Shown: positions 25,285 through 33,990 of the stretch, one piece after another | Numbering within the stretch: the first letter of the stretch is position 1 | Layout: every line of letters starts with the position of its first letter | Assembly (NCBI RefSeq): GCF_041624475.1 | Contig: NZ_JBFJUX010000002.1 | Span: 186,001 to 250,000 of the forward strand | Reading direction: 5' to 3' | Origin: Litorivivens sp041624475 | GTDB taxonomy: Bacteria; Pseudomonadota; Gammaproteobacteria; Pseudomonadales; Spongiibacteraceae | DNA: 64,000 nucleotides | Made by a program: the position numbers and the translations under genes | Notes under the pieces: model-generated | The model's database searches: none | Told to the model about the DNA's origin: nothing | The model's input: the letters and a program-made list of their open reading frames with translations, nothing else

Positions 25285-26483
25285 TGATGGGGCTGCGAAA
25301 ATTACTCGATTCGATGGAGCCGCACTTTCATAAGGGCGGCCGCTACGAAAAGTGGTACGCCCTCTATGAGGCGGTTGATACCATTTTCTATTCACCGGGA
25401 TCGACAACCAAAACCACGGCTCATGTGCGTGACGGTATAGACCTGAAACGCATTATGATCACGGTTTGGTTCTGTACCTTCCCGGCGATGTTTTTCGGCA
25501 TGTGGAATCTTGGCTATCAGGCCAATTCCGTGTTGCTGGAAACCGGCGCGGCTATGAACGCCGACTGGCGTACTCCGCTGATTTCAGCACTCGCGGGTAA
25601 CGACCCGGCAAACCTGTGGGATAATTTCTGGTACGGCTTCTGGTATTTTGCGCCGATCTATTTTGTGACCTTTGTGGTGGGCGGCTTCTGGGAAGTCCTG
25701 TTCGCCATGAAACGCGGCCACGAAGTCAATGAAGGCTTTTTTGTAACCTCCATACTGTTCGCGCTGACCTGCCCGCCCAGCATCCCGCTGTGGATGGTGG
25801 CGCTGGGCATCAGCTTTGGTGTTGTGGTCGGCAAGGAAGTGTTTGGCGGAACCGGAAAGAACTTCCTGAACCCCGCATTGACCGGGCGCGCCTTTCTGTT
25901 CTTTGCCTATCCGGCAAGCATGAGCGGCGATGGGGTCTGGACGGCAGTAGACGGCTTCACTGGCGCCACTGCACTATCGATTGCGGCGAGCGATGGTGTC
26001 GGCGCTTTGGAACAGAGCATGAGCTGGTGGAATGCTTTTGTCGGCCTGATGCCGGGTTCGATTGGCGAAACCTCGACACTGGCCATCTTTATTGGCGGCG
26101 CTTTCCTGTTGTGGACGCGCATTGCTTCCTGGCGCATTGTCGCCGGTGTGATGATCGGCATGGTGGCGCTTTCAACTCTGTTTAACAGCATTGATTCCAC
26201 TAACCCGATGTTCAGCCTGCCCTGGCACTGGCATATGGTTGTGGGTGGCTTTGCCTTCGGCATGATTTTTATGGCAACAGATCCGGTTTCGGCATCCATG
26301 ACCAATACCGGCAAGTGGATTTTTGGTGCGCTGATCGGTGTGATGGTGGTGCTGATTCGCGTGGTTAACCCGGCCTTTCCGGAAGGCATGATGCTTGCGA
26401 TTCTGTTCGCTAACCTGTTTTCACCGCTGATCGACCACTTCGTTGTCGAAGCAAATATCAAACGGAGGCTCGCGCGTGGCTAG
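25284..26483 (+). CDS. nqrB: Na+-translocating NADH:quinone reductase subunit B
   Basis: 399 residues. NqrB is the polytopic membrane subunit holding riboflavin and a covalent FMN. The FMN-accepting threonine is in DGFTGATALS, close to the middle of the protein. About ten hydrophobic helices are present. The start ATG overlaps the nqrA stop (TAATG); an alternative ATG lies three bases later. Confidence 0.97.
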   Translation: MMGLRKLLDSMEPHFHKGGRYEKWYALYEAVDTIFYSPGSTTKTTAHVRDGIDLKRIMITVWFCTFPAMFFGMWNLGYQANSVLLETGAAMNADWRTPLISALAGNDPANLWDNFWYGFWYFAPIYFVTFVVGGFWEVLFAMKRGHEVNEGFFVTSILFALTCPPSIPLWMVALGISFGVVVGKEVFGGTGKNFLNPALTGRAFLFFAYPASMSGDGVWTAVDGFTGATALSIAASDGVGALEQSMSWWNAFVGLMPGSIGETSTLAIFIGGAFLLWTRIASWRIVAGVMIGMVALSTLFNSIDSTNPMFSLPWHWHMVVGGFAFGMIFMATDPVSASMTNTGKWIFGALIGVMVVLIRVVNPAFPEGMMLAILFANLFSPLIDHFVVEANIKRRLARG

Positions 26484-27258
26484 TAACGATACGATCAAGA
26501 AAACGCTGCTGGTCGCCGTCGCTCTCTGTATCGTCTGCTCGCTGGTGGTTTCCAGTGCGGCGGTACTGCTGAAGCCGGCGCAGATTAAAAACAAGGCGCT
26601 GGATCGCAAGAGCAATATTCTGGCAGCCGCCGGTATGCTCGAGCCCGGCCAGAGCGATGCGGAAATTGAAGAGATCTACGCGTCAAAAATTACCCCGCGT
26701 ATTGTCGACCTGAAAAGCGGTAGGTATACCGATGAGTTCAGTCCGGAAGGTTTTGAGCAGAAAAAAATTGCCAAGAACCCGAAAACCTCAATCGATCTCA
26801 ATGATGCGGAAGATCAGGCGAATATTTCCCGTCGCGAGAATTTCAGCATTGTCTATCTGGTAGAGAACAATGGTCAGCTAGACAAGATCATTCTGCCGGT
26901 TCATGGCTATGGCCTGTGGTCGACGCTGTACGGTTTTCTGGCGCTGGAGTCTGACCTCAACACGGTTGCCGGTTTCGGTTTCTACGAGCACGGCGAAACG
27001 CCGGGGCTTGGCGGTGAAGTCGATAACCCGAAATGGAAGAACCAGTGGCAAGGCAAGGAAGTCTACGACGACGGTGAAGTCGCGCTGGGCGTAGTGAAAG
27101 GTTCGGTTGACCCTGACAAAGAAGGTTCCGAGCACAAGGTCGACGGTTTGTCTGGTGCAACCTTGACCAGTAACGGTGTCACCAACCTCGTGCATTTCTG
27201 GATGGGTGAAATGGGATACAAACAGTTTCTGGCTAACTTGAAGTCAGGGGAGGCGTAA
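26476..27258 (+). CDS. nqrC: Na+-translocating NADH:quinone reductase subunit C
   Basis: 260 residues from GTG 26476, with GGAGG upstream and an 8-base overlap with nqrB. One N-terminal membrane helix (LLVAVALCIVCSLVVSSAAVLL) anchors a periplasmic FMN-binding domain. The covalent FMN threonine is in DGLSGATLTSNGV, the target of ApbE encoded downstream. Confidence 0.97.
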   Translation: MASNDTIKKTLLVAVALCIVCSLVVSSAAVLLKPAQIKNKALDRKSNILAAAGMLEPGQSDAEIEEIYASKITPRIVDLKSGRYTDEFSPEGFEQKKIAKNPKTSIDLNDAEDQANISRRENFSIVYLVENNGQLDKIILPVHGYGLWSTLYGFLALESDLNTVAGFGFYEHGETPGLGGEVDNPKWKNQWQGKEVYDDGEVALGVVKGSVDPDKEGSEHKVDGLSGATLTSNGVTNLVHFWMGEMGYKQFLANLKSGEA

Positions 27259-27260
27259 TC

Positions 27261-27920
27261 GTGTCGATGAAGGAAACCCTTACCGGGCCGGTATTCAACA
27301 ACAACCCGATTGCCTTGCAGATTCTGGGTATTTGCAGCGCGCTGGCGGTTACCTCCAGCATGAAAGTCACACTGGTTATGTGCGTGTCGGTTATCGCCGT
27401 TACTGCCTTTTCCAGCATGGCTGTTTCAAGCATCCGGCACCACATTCCCAGCAGCATCCGGATCATCGTGCAGATGGTTATCATTGCCTCGCTGGTTATT
27501 GTGGTCGACCAGGTGCTCAAGGCCTACTTCTTCACTATCAGTAAACAGCTGTCGGTCTTCGTTGGTCTGATCATTACCAACTGTATCGTCATGGGGCGGG
27601 CAGAAGGTTTTGCAATGAAGAATGGCCCAATCGCCAGTTTTGTTGACGGCGTGGGCAACGGTCTCGGCTACAGCGTTGTGCTGTTGTTTGTAGCCTTCTT
27701 CCGCGAACTGCTGGGCTCCGGCAGCTTGTTCGGCATCCAGCTGCTTGAAACGGTGAACAATGGCGGCTGGTATGTTCCCAACGGACTGATGCTGCTGCCC
27801 CCCAGTGCTTTCTTCCTGATTGGTTTCTTTATCTGGGCACTGCGAGCCTGGAAAACTGAGCAGGTTGAAGAACCGGAATTTAAAATCTGCCCTAATACCC
27901 GCGCACAGGAGGCCGTGTAA
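27261..27920 (+). CDS. nqrD: Na+-translocating NADH:quinone reductase subunit D
   Basis: 219 residues, six membrane helices. It starts at GTG 27261 (an in-frame ATG follows at 27267). The conserved FVGLIITNCIVMGRAEGFAMKNGP holds the cysteine that, with its NqrE counterpart, ligates the intramembrane iron centre. Confidence 0.97.
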   Translation: MSMKETLTGPVFNNNPIALQILGICSALAVTSSMKVTLVMCVSVIAVTAFSSMAVSSIRHHIPSSIRIIVQMVIIASLVIVVDQVLKAYFFTISKQLSVFVGLIITNCIVMGRAEGFAMKNGPIASFVDGVGNGLGYSVVLLFVAFFRELLGSGSLFGIQLLETVNNGGWYVPNGLMLLPPSAFFLIGFFIWALRAWKTEQVEEPEFKICPNTRAQEAV

Positions 27921-28529
27921 ATGGAATACTATCTGAGCCTCTTTATTCGCTCGGTCTTTATCGAGAACATGGCCCTGGCGTTCTTCTTGGGCATGTGTAC
28001 CTTCCTGGCCATCTCGAAAAAGATTCAGGCGGCCCTTGGTCTTGGTATCGCGGTTATCGTGGTGCTGACGATAACAGTGCCGGTGAACAACCTGATCTAT
28101 ACCTATTTGCTGGCGGACGGTGCGCTGGCTTGGGCCGGTTTGCCTGACGTGGATCTGAGCTTTCTCGGTTTGCTGAGTTATATCGGCGTTATCGCGGCCA
28201 TTGTTCAGATCATGGAAATGTTTCTGGATAAGTATGTACCGGCTCTCTATAGCGCGCTGGGCGTGTTCCTGCCGCTGATCACCGTAAACTGCGCGATTAT
28301 GGGTGCGTCACTGTTTATGGTTGAGCGCGATTACAACCTGGGCGAGTCTGTAGTGTACGGCGCTGGCGCCGGTACCGGTTGGGCGCTGGCGATTGTGGCA
28401 CTGGCGGGGATTCGCGAGAAAATGAAATACAGTGATGTGCCAGAAGGTCTTCGTGGCCTCGGTATTACCTTTATTACTGTTGGCTTGATGTCGTTGGGCT
28501 TTATGTCCTTCGGCGGCATCGATCTGTAA
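27921..28529 (+). CDS. nqrE: Na+-translocating NADH:quinone reductase subunit E
   Basis: 202 residues, six membrane helices, and structurally an inverted partner of NqrD. The iron-ligating cysteines are expected in FFLGMCTFLAISKK and ITVNCAIMGASLFM. It starts directly after the nqrD stop. Confidence 0.97.
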   Translation: MEYYLSLFIRSVFIENMALAFFLGMCTFLAISKKIQAALGLGIAVIVVLTITVPVNNLIYTYLLADGALAWAGLPDVDLSFLGLLSYIGVIAAIVQIMEMFLDKYVPALYSALGVFLPLITVNCAIMGASLFMVERDYNLGESVVYGAGAGTGWALAIVALAGIREKMKYSDVPEGLRGLGITFITVGLMSLGFMSFGGIDL

Positions 28530-28548
28530 CCGGGGAGACTGACGTAGT

Positions 28549-29772
28549 ATGAATACAGTAATCATTCTCGGTGTCACCATGTTCACAGCGGTAGTTCTCT
28601 CGCTGGTGGCGGTGATTCTATTTGCCCGCTCCAGGCTGGTGAGCTCGGGCAACGTGAATATCGAGATCAACGGTGAAAAAACCATCACGGTTCCGGCGGG
28701 CGACAAGCTGCTGGGTACGCTGGGATCCAACGGCCTGTTTCTGGCCTCGGCCTGTGGTGGCGGCGGTAGCTGCGCCCAGTGCAAGTGCATCGTCGAGGAA
28801 GGCGGTGGCTCAATGCTGCCGACCGAAGAAGCCCACTTTACCCCGCGCGAAGCTCGTCAAGGCTGGCGGCTGTCCTGTCAGACCCCGGTCAAACAGGATA
28901 TGAAAATCGAAATCCCGGAAGAGGTTTTCGGCGTTAAACAGTGGGAGTGTACGGTTGAATCCAACCCCAATGTGGCGACCTTTATCAAGGAGCTGACCCT
29001 GCGTCTGCCGGAAGGCGAAAACGTCGATTTCCGCGCTGGGGGATATGTGCAGCTAGAGTGTCCGCCGCACGTGGTGAAGTACAAGGACTTCGATATTCAG
29101 GAAGAATATCTGGACGACTGGAAGAAGTTCGGCTTTCTGGATCTTGAATCCAAGTGCAACGAAACCACGATCCGCGCTTACTCCATGGCGAACTATCCGG
29201 AAGAAAAAGGCCTGGTGAAATTCAACATTCGCTGTGCCACGCCGCACCCGAGTGATCTGACGGTACCGCCCGGTATCATGTCCTCTTGGGTGTTTAACCT
29301 GAAGCCCGGCGACAAGGTTAAGGTTTACGGTCCGTTTGGTGAGTTCTTCGCCAAGGACACCGACGCGGAAATGGTGTTTATTGGCGGTGGTGCCGGTATG
29401 GCACCGATGCGTTCGCACATTTTTGACCAGCTCAAGCGCCTCAGCAGCAAGCGCAAGATATCCTTCTGGTACGGCGCGCGCTCGATGCGCGAAGCCTTCT
29501 ACGTTGAAGAGTTCGACAAGCTGGCAGAAGAGAACGAGAACTTTAAATGGCATCTGGCCCTGTCTGATCCATTGCCTGAAGATAACTGGAACGGCCTGAC
29601 CGGCTTTATTCACCAGGTACTGTACGACAACTACCTGCGTGACCATCCGGCCCCCGAAGATTGTGAATACTACATGTGTGGTCCGCCGATGATGAACGCG
29701 GCCTGTATCAAGATGCTGGAAGACCTCGGCGTTGAGAAAGACAACATCCTGCTGGATGACTTTGGTGGCTGA
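28549..29772 (+). CDS. nqrF: Na+-translocating NADH:quinone reductase subunit F
   Basis: 407 residues. NqrF is the electron entry subunit. One N-terminal helix is followed by a plant-type [2Fe-2S] domain (CGGGGSCAQCKC and a later SCQTPV). An FAD domain (RAYSMANYPEE) and an NADH domain with GGGAGMAPMRSHI and the C-terminal YYMCGPPMMN come next. It passes electrons from NADH through FAD and the cluster to NqrD/E. Confidence 0.97.
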   Translation: MNTVIILGVTMFTAVVLSLVAVILFARSRLVSSGNVNIEINGEKTITVPAGDKLLGTLGSNGLFLASACGGGGSCAQCKCIVEEGGGSMLPTEEAHFTPREARQGWRLSCQTPVKQDMKIEIPEEVFGVKQWECTVESNPNVATFIKELTLRLPEGENVDFRAGGYVQLECPPHVVKYKDFDIQEEYLDDWKKFGFLDLESKCNETTIRAYSMANYPEEKGLVKFNIRCATPHPSDLTVPPGIMSSWVFNLKPGDKVKVYGPFGEFFAKDTDAEMVFIGGGAGMAPMRSHIFDQLKRLSSKRKISFWYGARSMREAFYVEEFDKLAEENENFKWHLALSDPLPEDNWNGLTGFIHQVLYDNYLRDHPAPEDCEYYMCGPPMMNAACIKMLEDLGVEKDNILLDDFGG

Positions 29773-29785
29773 TATCTTTAAAGCA

Positions 29786-30787
29786 ATGTTTACAAGGGCA
29801 GCCCTCGGGCTGCTCTTTTTCGTTTTGGTCGGCTGTGACGGCTCACCCAAAGTGGTCAAGCTGGAAGGCGCGACCATGGGAACCCGCTACAACGTGACGC
29901 TTTTGCCGCCGCGAGGTTTCGACGAGAAGCGAGCGCAAAAAGAGTTGGATTCACTGCTGGCCGTATTTAATCAGATCGCTTCGACCTATGAGCCTCAATC
30001 TGAGGTAAACGCACTGTCAGCTATGCCCCTCAATGAGTGGCAGGACATCAGTCAGACCCTGTCGGAGATGCTGCTGATCAGCCTGGAAGTGAATTGGCTG
30101 ACAGGCGGCGCTTTTGATGTGACGATATCCCCGCTGGTGGAGTTATGGGGCTTTGGTGCCGAGCAACGACCGCAACAGGTGCCAGAGGCGTCAGCCATTG
30201 CAGCCGCATTGGAAGACACCGGTTTTCGCCATATTCAACTGGACCTGACCGAACCTCGTATCAAACTCAAACGGCCAGTTACGGTGGATCTATCGGGTAT
30301 CGCCAAGGGCTATGGCGTCGATATGGTGGCAGAATGGCTGGAACGCCAGCAGGTGGCCGATTACCTGGTTGAGATTGGTGGAGAAATCCGCGCGGCGGGC
30401 AGCAGTCCCCGCGGTGATGACTGGCGTGTCGGCATCGAAAAGCCTGAAGGCTTCAGTAGTGGCGTTCAGCAGGCGATCCGCGTCAGCGGCTATGGCTTGG
30501 CAACCTCCGGCGACTACCGCAATTATTTTGAAGAAGAGGGCGTGCGCTACTCGCACACCCTGGATCCGAAAACGGGTTACCCGATCTCCCACACGACGGC
30601 ATCAGTAACCGTCGTGGCGGAGACGGCGGGTTACGCCGACGCCCTTGCCACTGGCTTTCTGGTCTTGGACGCTGAAAAAGCGCTGCGACTCGCCGAAACC
30701 CACGGTCTGGCGGTATACGTGATCGAGAAGGGCGAAAACGGATTTGTTTCACGCTGGAGCTCAGCGTTTGAACCCTACCTCGATTAA
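29786..30787 (+). CDS. apbE: FAD:protein FMN transferase ApbE (lipoprotein)
   Basis: 333 residues from the ATG at 29786. In-frame GTG 29765 is an alternative that would extend the signal. A lipoprotein signal ends at LVGC (Cys 17), so it is anchored facing the periplasm. ApbE attaches FMN to threonines of NqrB and NqrC. Typical features are GATMGTRYNVTL, the DLSGIAKGYGVD block, GGEIRAAG, and GYADALATGFLVL. It follows nqrF by 13 bases, so the pump carries its own flavin-loading enzyme. Confidence 0.95.
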   Translation: MFTRAALGLLFFVLVGCDGSPKVVKLEGATMGTRYNVTLLPPRGFDEKRAQKELDSLLAVFNQIASTYEPQSEVNALSAMPLNEWQDISQTLSEMLLISLEVNWLTGGAFDVTISPLVELWGFGAEQRPQQVPEASAIAAALEDTGFRHIQLDLTEPRIKLKRPVTVDLSGIAKGYGVDMVAEWLERQQVADYLVEIGGEIRAAGSSPRGDDWRVGIEKPEGFSSGVQQAIRVSGYGLATSGDYRNYFEEEGVRYSHTLDPKTGYPISHTTASVTVVAETAGYADALATGFLVLDAEKALRLAETHGLAVYVIEKGENGFVSRWSSAFEPYLD

Positions 30788-30814
30788 GGCGTATGGTGGG
30801 GATGAGGTGATGTT

Positions 30815-31051
30815 ATGAAGATGCTGTTGGTTACATTTCTGGTGATGCTGTTTCTGATGGCCATCATGGCGATCGGGGTGTTGATGGGGCGCAAGCCCAT
30901 CAAGGGCTCTTGTGGCGGCGTCGCCAATGCGTTGAATGAGCCGGACTACGTCTGCGACCTCTGCGGCAATGATCCGAATAAGTGCGAAGAGGAAAGCGGT
31001 AAGGCAGCAAAAGCCGCCGCCCAGAGCAGCAACTTCTACGACGCCGGCTAA
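30815..31051 (+). CDS. nqrM: Na+-NQR maturation protein NqrM
   Basis: 78 residues. One N-terminal membrane helix is followed by a short cysteine-rich segment (KGSCGG and VCDLCGNDPNKCEE). NqrM (former DUF539) is needed to insert the iron between NqrD and NqrE, and its four cysteines fit that role. It is the last gene of the nqr operon. Confidence 0.95.
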   Translation: MKMLLVTFLVMLFLMAIMAIGVLMGRKPIKGSCGGVANALNEPDYVCDLCGNDPNKCEEESGKAAKAAAQSSNFYDAG

Positions 31052-31121
31052 GGCTGCGCTTACGCCCGGAGGCCGCTTGGGTTAAGATCGAAGCAAAGGC
31101 CTTCCGGGAGTGTTCTACACT

Positions 31122-31433
31122 ATGCGGTACTATGCGCTGGAAAAGCTGATCAATCTCCACGACGGTTACCGCAAAACCTTCAAGATTGACGACCACCATC
31201 TTCTGCTGGTGCAGGAGGAGGGCGAGCGCTTTCTCGTTGAATCCTTTTGCCCGCACCGGGAACACAGTCTGCTCGACGCCACCATTTTTGGCGATACGAT
31301 TACCTGCCCCCACCATCACTATCAGTTCCACTTGAGTAGCGGCGCGGTACTGGCGTCCACCGAAGAAGCCTGTCGCCGCTTGCGGGTCTATTCTCTGGTC
31401 GAAGAGGCCAGGGAAGTGGGAGTCATGCTGTAA
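31122..31433 (+). CDS. Small Rieske-type [2Fe-2S] protein
   Basis: 103 residues from ATG 31122; GTG 31110 is equally readable. A single Rieske domain carries the ligands CPH (in SFCPHREHSL) and CPHH (in TCPHHHYQF), giving a C-x-H and C-x-x-H pair 16 residues apart. There is no membrane segment. Such stand-alone proteins act as ferredoxins for oxygenases, or as NirD-like subunits, but no partner gene is adjacent. It follows nqrM by 70 bases, so a link with the pump is possible but unproven. Confidence 0.85.
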   Translation: MRYYALEKLINLHDGYRKTFKIDDHHLLLVQEEGERFLVESFCPHREHSLLDATIFGDTITCPHHHYQFHLSSGAVLASTEEACRRLRVYSLVEEAREVGVML

Positions 31434-31490
31434 TATTCCCCTCGCCAACCAGCTATAAACCGGATAGGCTGCCGTTATTTCCCAGCCGTA

Positions 31491-33047
31491 GTGCAGCCCC
31501 TTAGTCTTATGTCTTTCCTCCGTTTTTCCCCCCTGTTTTTTGTTCTCGCTTTGCAGGCCAATGCCGGGCACAGCGCCCCAGCCGACGAGATAAATTCCTT
31601 GACGCTGACTGGCGCATTGCACGCACCGGCGACTGTCGAGCGGGTTTACGCGCTTAATCCGGGGCCCCACTGGAACGAAGCCCGGTTGGCAGCCTTACGG
31701 GATGCGATTCTTAACAGCGCCACCCACGGCCTGGAACCCGCTGCCTATCATGGCAGATTGCTGTCTTCCTCGGGCCTCAGCTCCGCAGAACGCGATGTTT
31801 ATGCCACCGATGCCTATCTGGCACTGGCGGGCCATCTACTGGGCGGGATGGTCAAACCGCTAACGCTTGAACCTACCTGGACTGCGAAAGGACGGGAGCG
31901 TGATCTTGCGCTCTACTTTCTGGAACAGCAGGATGCGGACAGCATAGGCCGATCGCTGGAAGCGCTGGCGCCATCACAACCGCGTTATCACCGTCTCAGA
32001 GAGGCGCTGATTCGCTATGAAATAATCGCGCGTGAGGGCGGGTGGAACGCTATTGCAAAGGGTCCGGCTTTGAAGCCTGGCGATCGCTCTGAGCGCGTGA
32101 TTGCCTTGCGCAAAAGGCTACTGCTGGGCGGTGATATTGAGGGTGGTGATGACTCACCGGATCTTTACGACAACGCTCTGGCAGAGGCAGTGCGGGTATT
32201 TCAACGTCGTGCCAATCTGGAGCCCGATGGTATCGTCGGGCCTGTGACACTGCGGAAGCTGAACCTGAGTGCAGAGCAGCGGGTGCGGCAGATAAAGGTC
32301 AATCTCGAGCGCTGGCGCTGGTTGCCAGATAACCTCGGGCGCCGCCACATTCGGGTCAATATAGCTGATTACCGGCTCGAAACTCACGAAGGGGCAGAGA
32401 TAACCGAGATCTACGATGTGGTGGTAGGGCGGCCCTATCGACAGACCCCGGTTTTTTCCGCGTCAATGTCCTACCTGGTCCTCAATCCCTGGTGGGAAAC
32501 CCCGCGCAAGCTTGCCCGTCTCGATCTGCTGCCAAAGTTTCAGGAAAACCCGGCGTTTATTCAGGAAATGGGGTACCAGCTTCTTGACTCTCAGGGGCAA
32601 GTGGTCGATCCGGTCGCTGTCGACTGGAGCAGCTTGGGACCGGCGAAATTCCCGTTTCGCGTGCGCCAGGCGCCGGGGGATAAAAATGCCTTGGGCCGCG
32701 TGAAGTTTATGTTTCCCAATGTGCACGAAGTCTATCTGCACGATACTCCGTCTCGTGATCTGTTCAGTAAGACTCGACGTGATTTTTCCTCCGGTTGCAT
32801 CCGCGTCAGTGATCCCTTGGACCTTGCGGCTTGGGTACTTAAGTCCTCTCCGGACTGGTCGCGGCGCAGAATTGAAGACGTGGTGGCCTCGGGGCGGGAG
32901 ATGACGGTTCGATTGGCCGATAAAGTGCCGGTGCACCTGCTTTACTGGACAGTTGTGGTTAATGATGAAACTGGCGACATACGCTTTGTTGAAGATATTT
33001 ACGATCGTGATACCCGAATATGGGAGGCCATGAATGCCAGTCAGTAG
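31491..33047 (+). CDS. L,D-transpeptidase (YcbB/LdtD-like) with peptidoglycan-binding domain
   Basis: 518 residues from GTG 31491 (ATG 31509 is possible). A signal peptide covers about residues 1-28. An N-terminal scaffold domain and a PG_binding_1 domain (LKPGDRSERVIALRKRL, AVRVFQRRANLEPDGIVG) precede the YkuD catalytic domain. Its nucleophile C436 is in SSGCIRVSDPLDLAAW. The order matches E. coli YcbB/LdtD, which makes 3-3 crosslinks in the periplasm. The downstream DUF882 peptidase overlaps its end by 14 bases, so they form a wall-remodelling pair. Confidence 0.93.
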   Translation: MQPLSLMSFLRFSPLFFVLALQANAGHSAPADEINSLTLTGALHAPATVERVYALNPGPHWNEARLAALRDAILNSATHGLEPAAYHGRLLSSSGLSSAERDVYATDAYLALAGHLLGGMVKPLTLEPTWTAKGRERDLALYFLEQQDADSIGRSLEALAPSQPRYHRLREALIRYEIIAREGGWNAIAKGPALKPGDRSERVIALRKRLLLGGDIEGGDDSPDLYDNALAEAVRVFQRRANLEPDGIVGPVTLRKLNLSAEQRVRQIKVNLERWRWLPDNLGRRHIRVNIADYRLETHEGAEITEIYDVVVGRPYRQTPVFSASMSYLVLNPWWETPRKLARLDLLPKFQENPAFIQEMGYQLLDSQGQVVDPVAVDWSSLGPAKFPFRVRQAPGDKNALGRVKFMFPNVHEVYLHDTPSRDLFSKTRRDFSSGCIRVSDPLDLAAWVLKSSPDWSRRRIEDVVASGREMTVRLADKVPVHLLYWTVVVNDETGDIRFVEDIYDRDTRIWEAMNASQ

Positions 33048-33981
33048 AAATGCTTTGCTAACCCTTTGCCTGATGGCGTGCCTGGTGGTAGCGCCCTCGG
33101 GTAATGCCTTTGATAGCGGCGCTGCGGGCTTTTCTGTGCGGGTGAATGGCCTGCAAATACCTTACAGGATATTGGGATTGACCGCGATGCCGGGGGAATC
33201 CCTGAGTATTCAGGCGCCGGAAAAGTCCCGGGTGCAGGCAAGCGCTGGTTCTGTGGCTCAGGATGGCCCGGAACGCTGGAACTGGCAAGCGCCGGGGCAG
33301 GGACTTGCCACGATCACCGTGTCTGAAGCATCGGGCAAAACGATGCAGCTGAACGTGTTTGTACTGCGGCCTGCAGCAAGCGTAAAAAATGGCCTTATTG
33401 ATGGCTACCGCATGGGGAGCTATCCACAGCAGCCCTATCGGGGCTTGGAGGCCTACGAGCCTCCGGAAGGTTTTATCGAAGTTACCCCTGCGTTGTTTGA
33501 TGTCTATCTGTCACCCCATTTTCGGCTCGGGCAGTTTCTCTGCAAGCAGGCGCCGGTCAATGGCAAGCAGTTCATGCTGTTCAGGCCGGAGCTTATACTC
33601 AAGCTCGAAACCATTTTGCAAAGATTAAATGAGCGAGGTATTACTGCCGATACCCTGTTTATTATGAGTGGCTTTCGCACACCGCACTACAATCACACTA
33701 TCGGCAATAGCAAGAACTCGCGTCATATCTATGGCGGGGCGGCAGATTTTTTTGTGGATGTCTCACCGCGCGACGGTCGCATGGATGATCTTAACGGCGA
33801 TGGACGGATTGATCGGGCCGATGCGGCGCTGGTCTACACGCTGGTGGAGGAACTCAGCCGTAGCCGTGACTGGCAGGCAGGCGGTCTGGGAGAATACGGT
33901 GTCAGCAGTTCCCATGGGCCTTTTGTCCATGTGGATGTGCGTGGCCAAAGGGCGCGCTGGGGACGCTCGGTCCGCAAGTGA
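33034..33981 (+). CDS. DUF882/YcbK-like M15 metallopeptidase with EF-hand-like loop
   Basis: 315 residues. A signal peptide ends near GNAF (residue 25). An N-terminal beta-sandwich is followed by a peptidase M15-like domain. Metal ligands are H231 and D238 (SRHIYGGAAD) and H299 with D301 (FVHVDVRG), the pattern of D,D-carboxypeptidase or endopeptidase enzymes. Between them sits DLNGDGRIDRAD (residues 252-263), a near-perfect EF-hand calcium loop. E. coli YcbK lies beside YcbB in the same order. It probably cuts murein peptides in the periplasm; its exact bond is unknown. It converges on mtnA with 9 bases between them. Confidence 0.87.
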   Translation: MPVSRNALLTLCLMACLVVAPSGNAFDSGAAGFSVRVNGLQIPYRILGLTAMPGESLSIQAPEKSRVQASAGSVAQDGPERWNWQAPGQGLATITVSEASGKTMQLNVFVLRPAASVKNGLIDGYRMGSYPQQPYRGLEAYEPPEGFIEVTPALFDVYLSPHFRLGQFLCKQAPVNGKQFMLFRPELILKLETILQRLNERGITADTLFIMSGFRTPHYNHTIGNSKNSRHIYGGAADFFVDVSPRDGRMDDLNGDGRIDRADAALVYTLVEELSRSRDWQAGGLGEYGVSSSHGPFVHVDVRGQRARWGRSVRK

Positions 33982-33990
33982 TGCGAGCCG

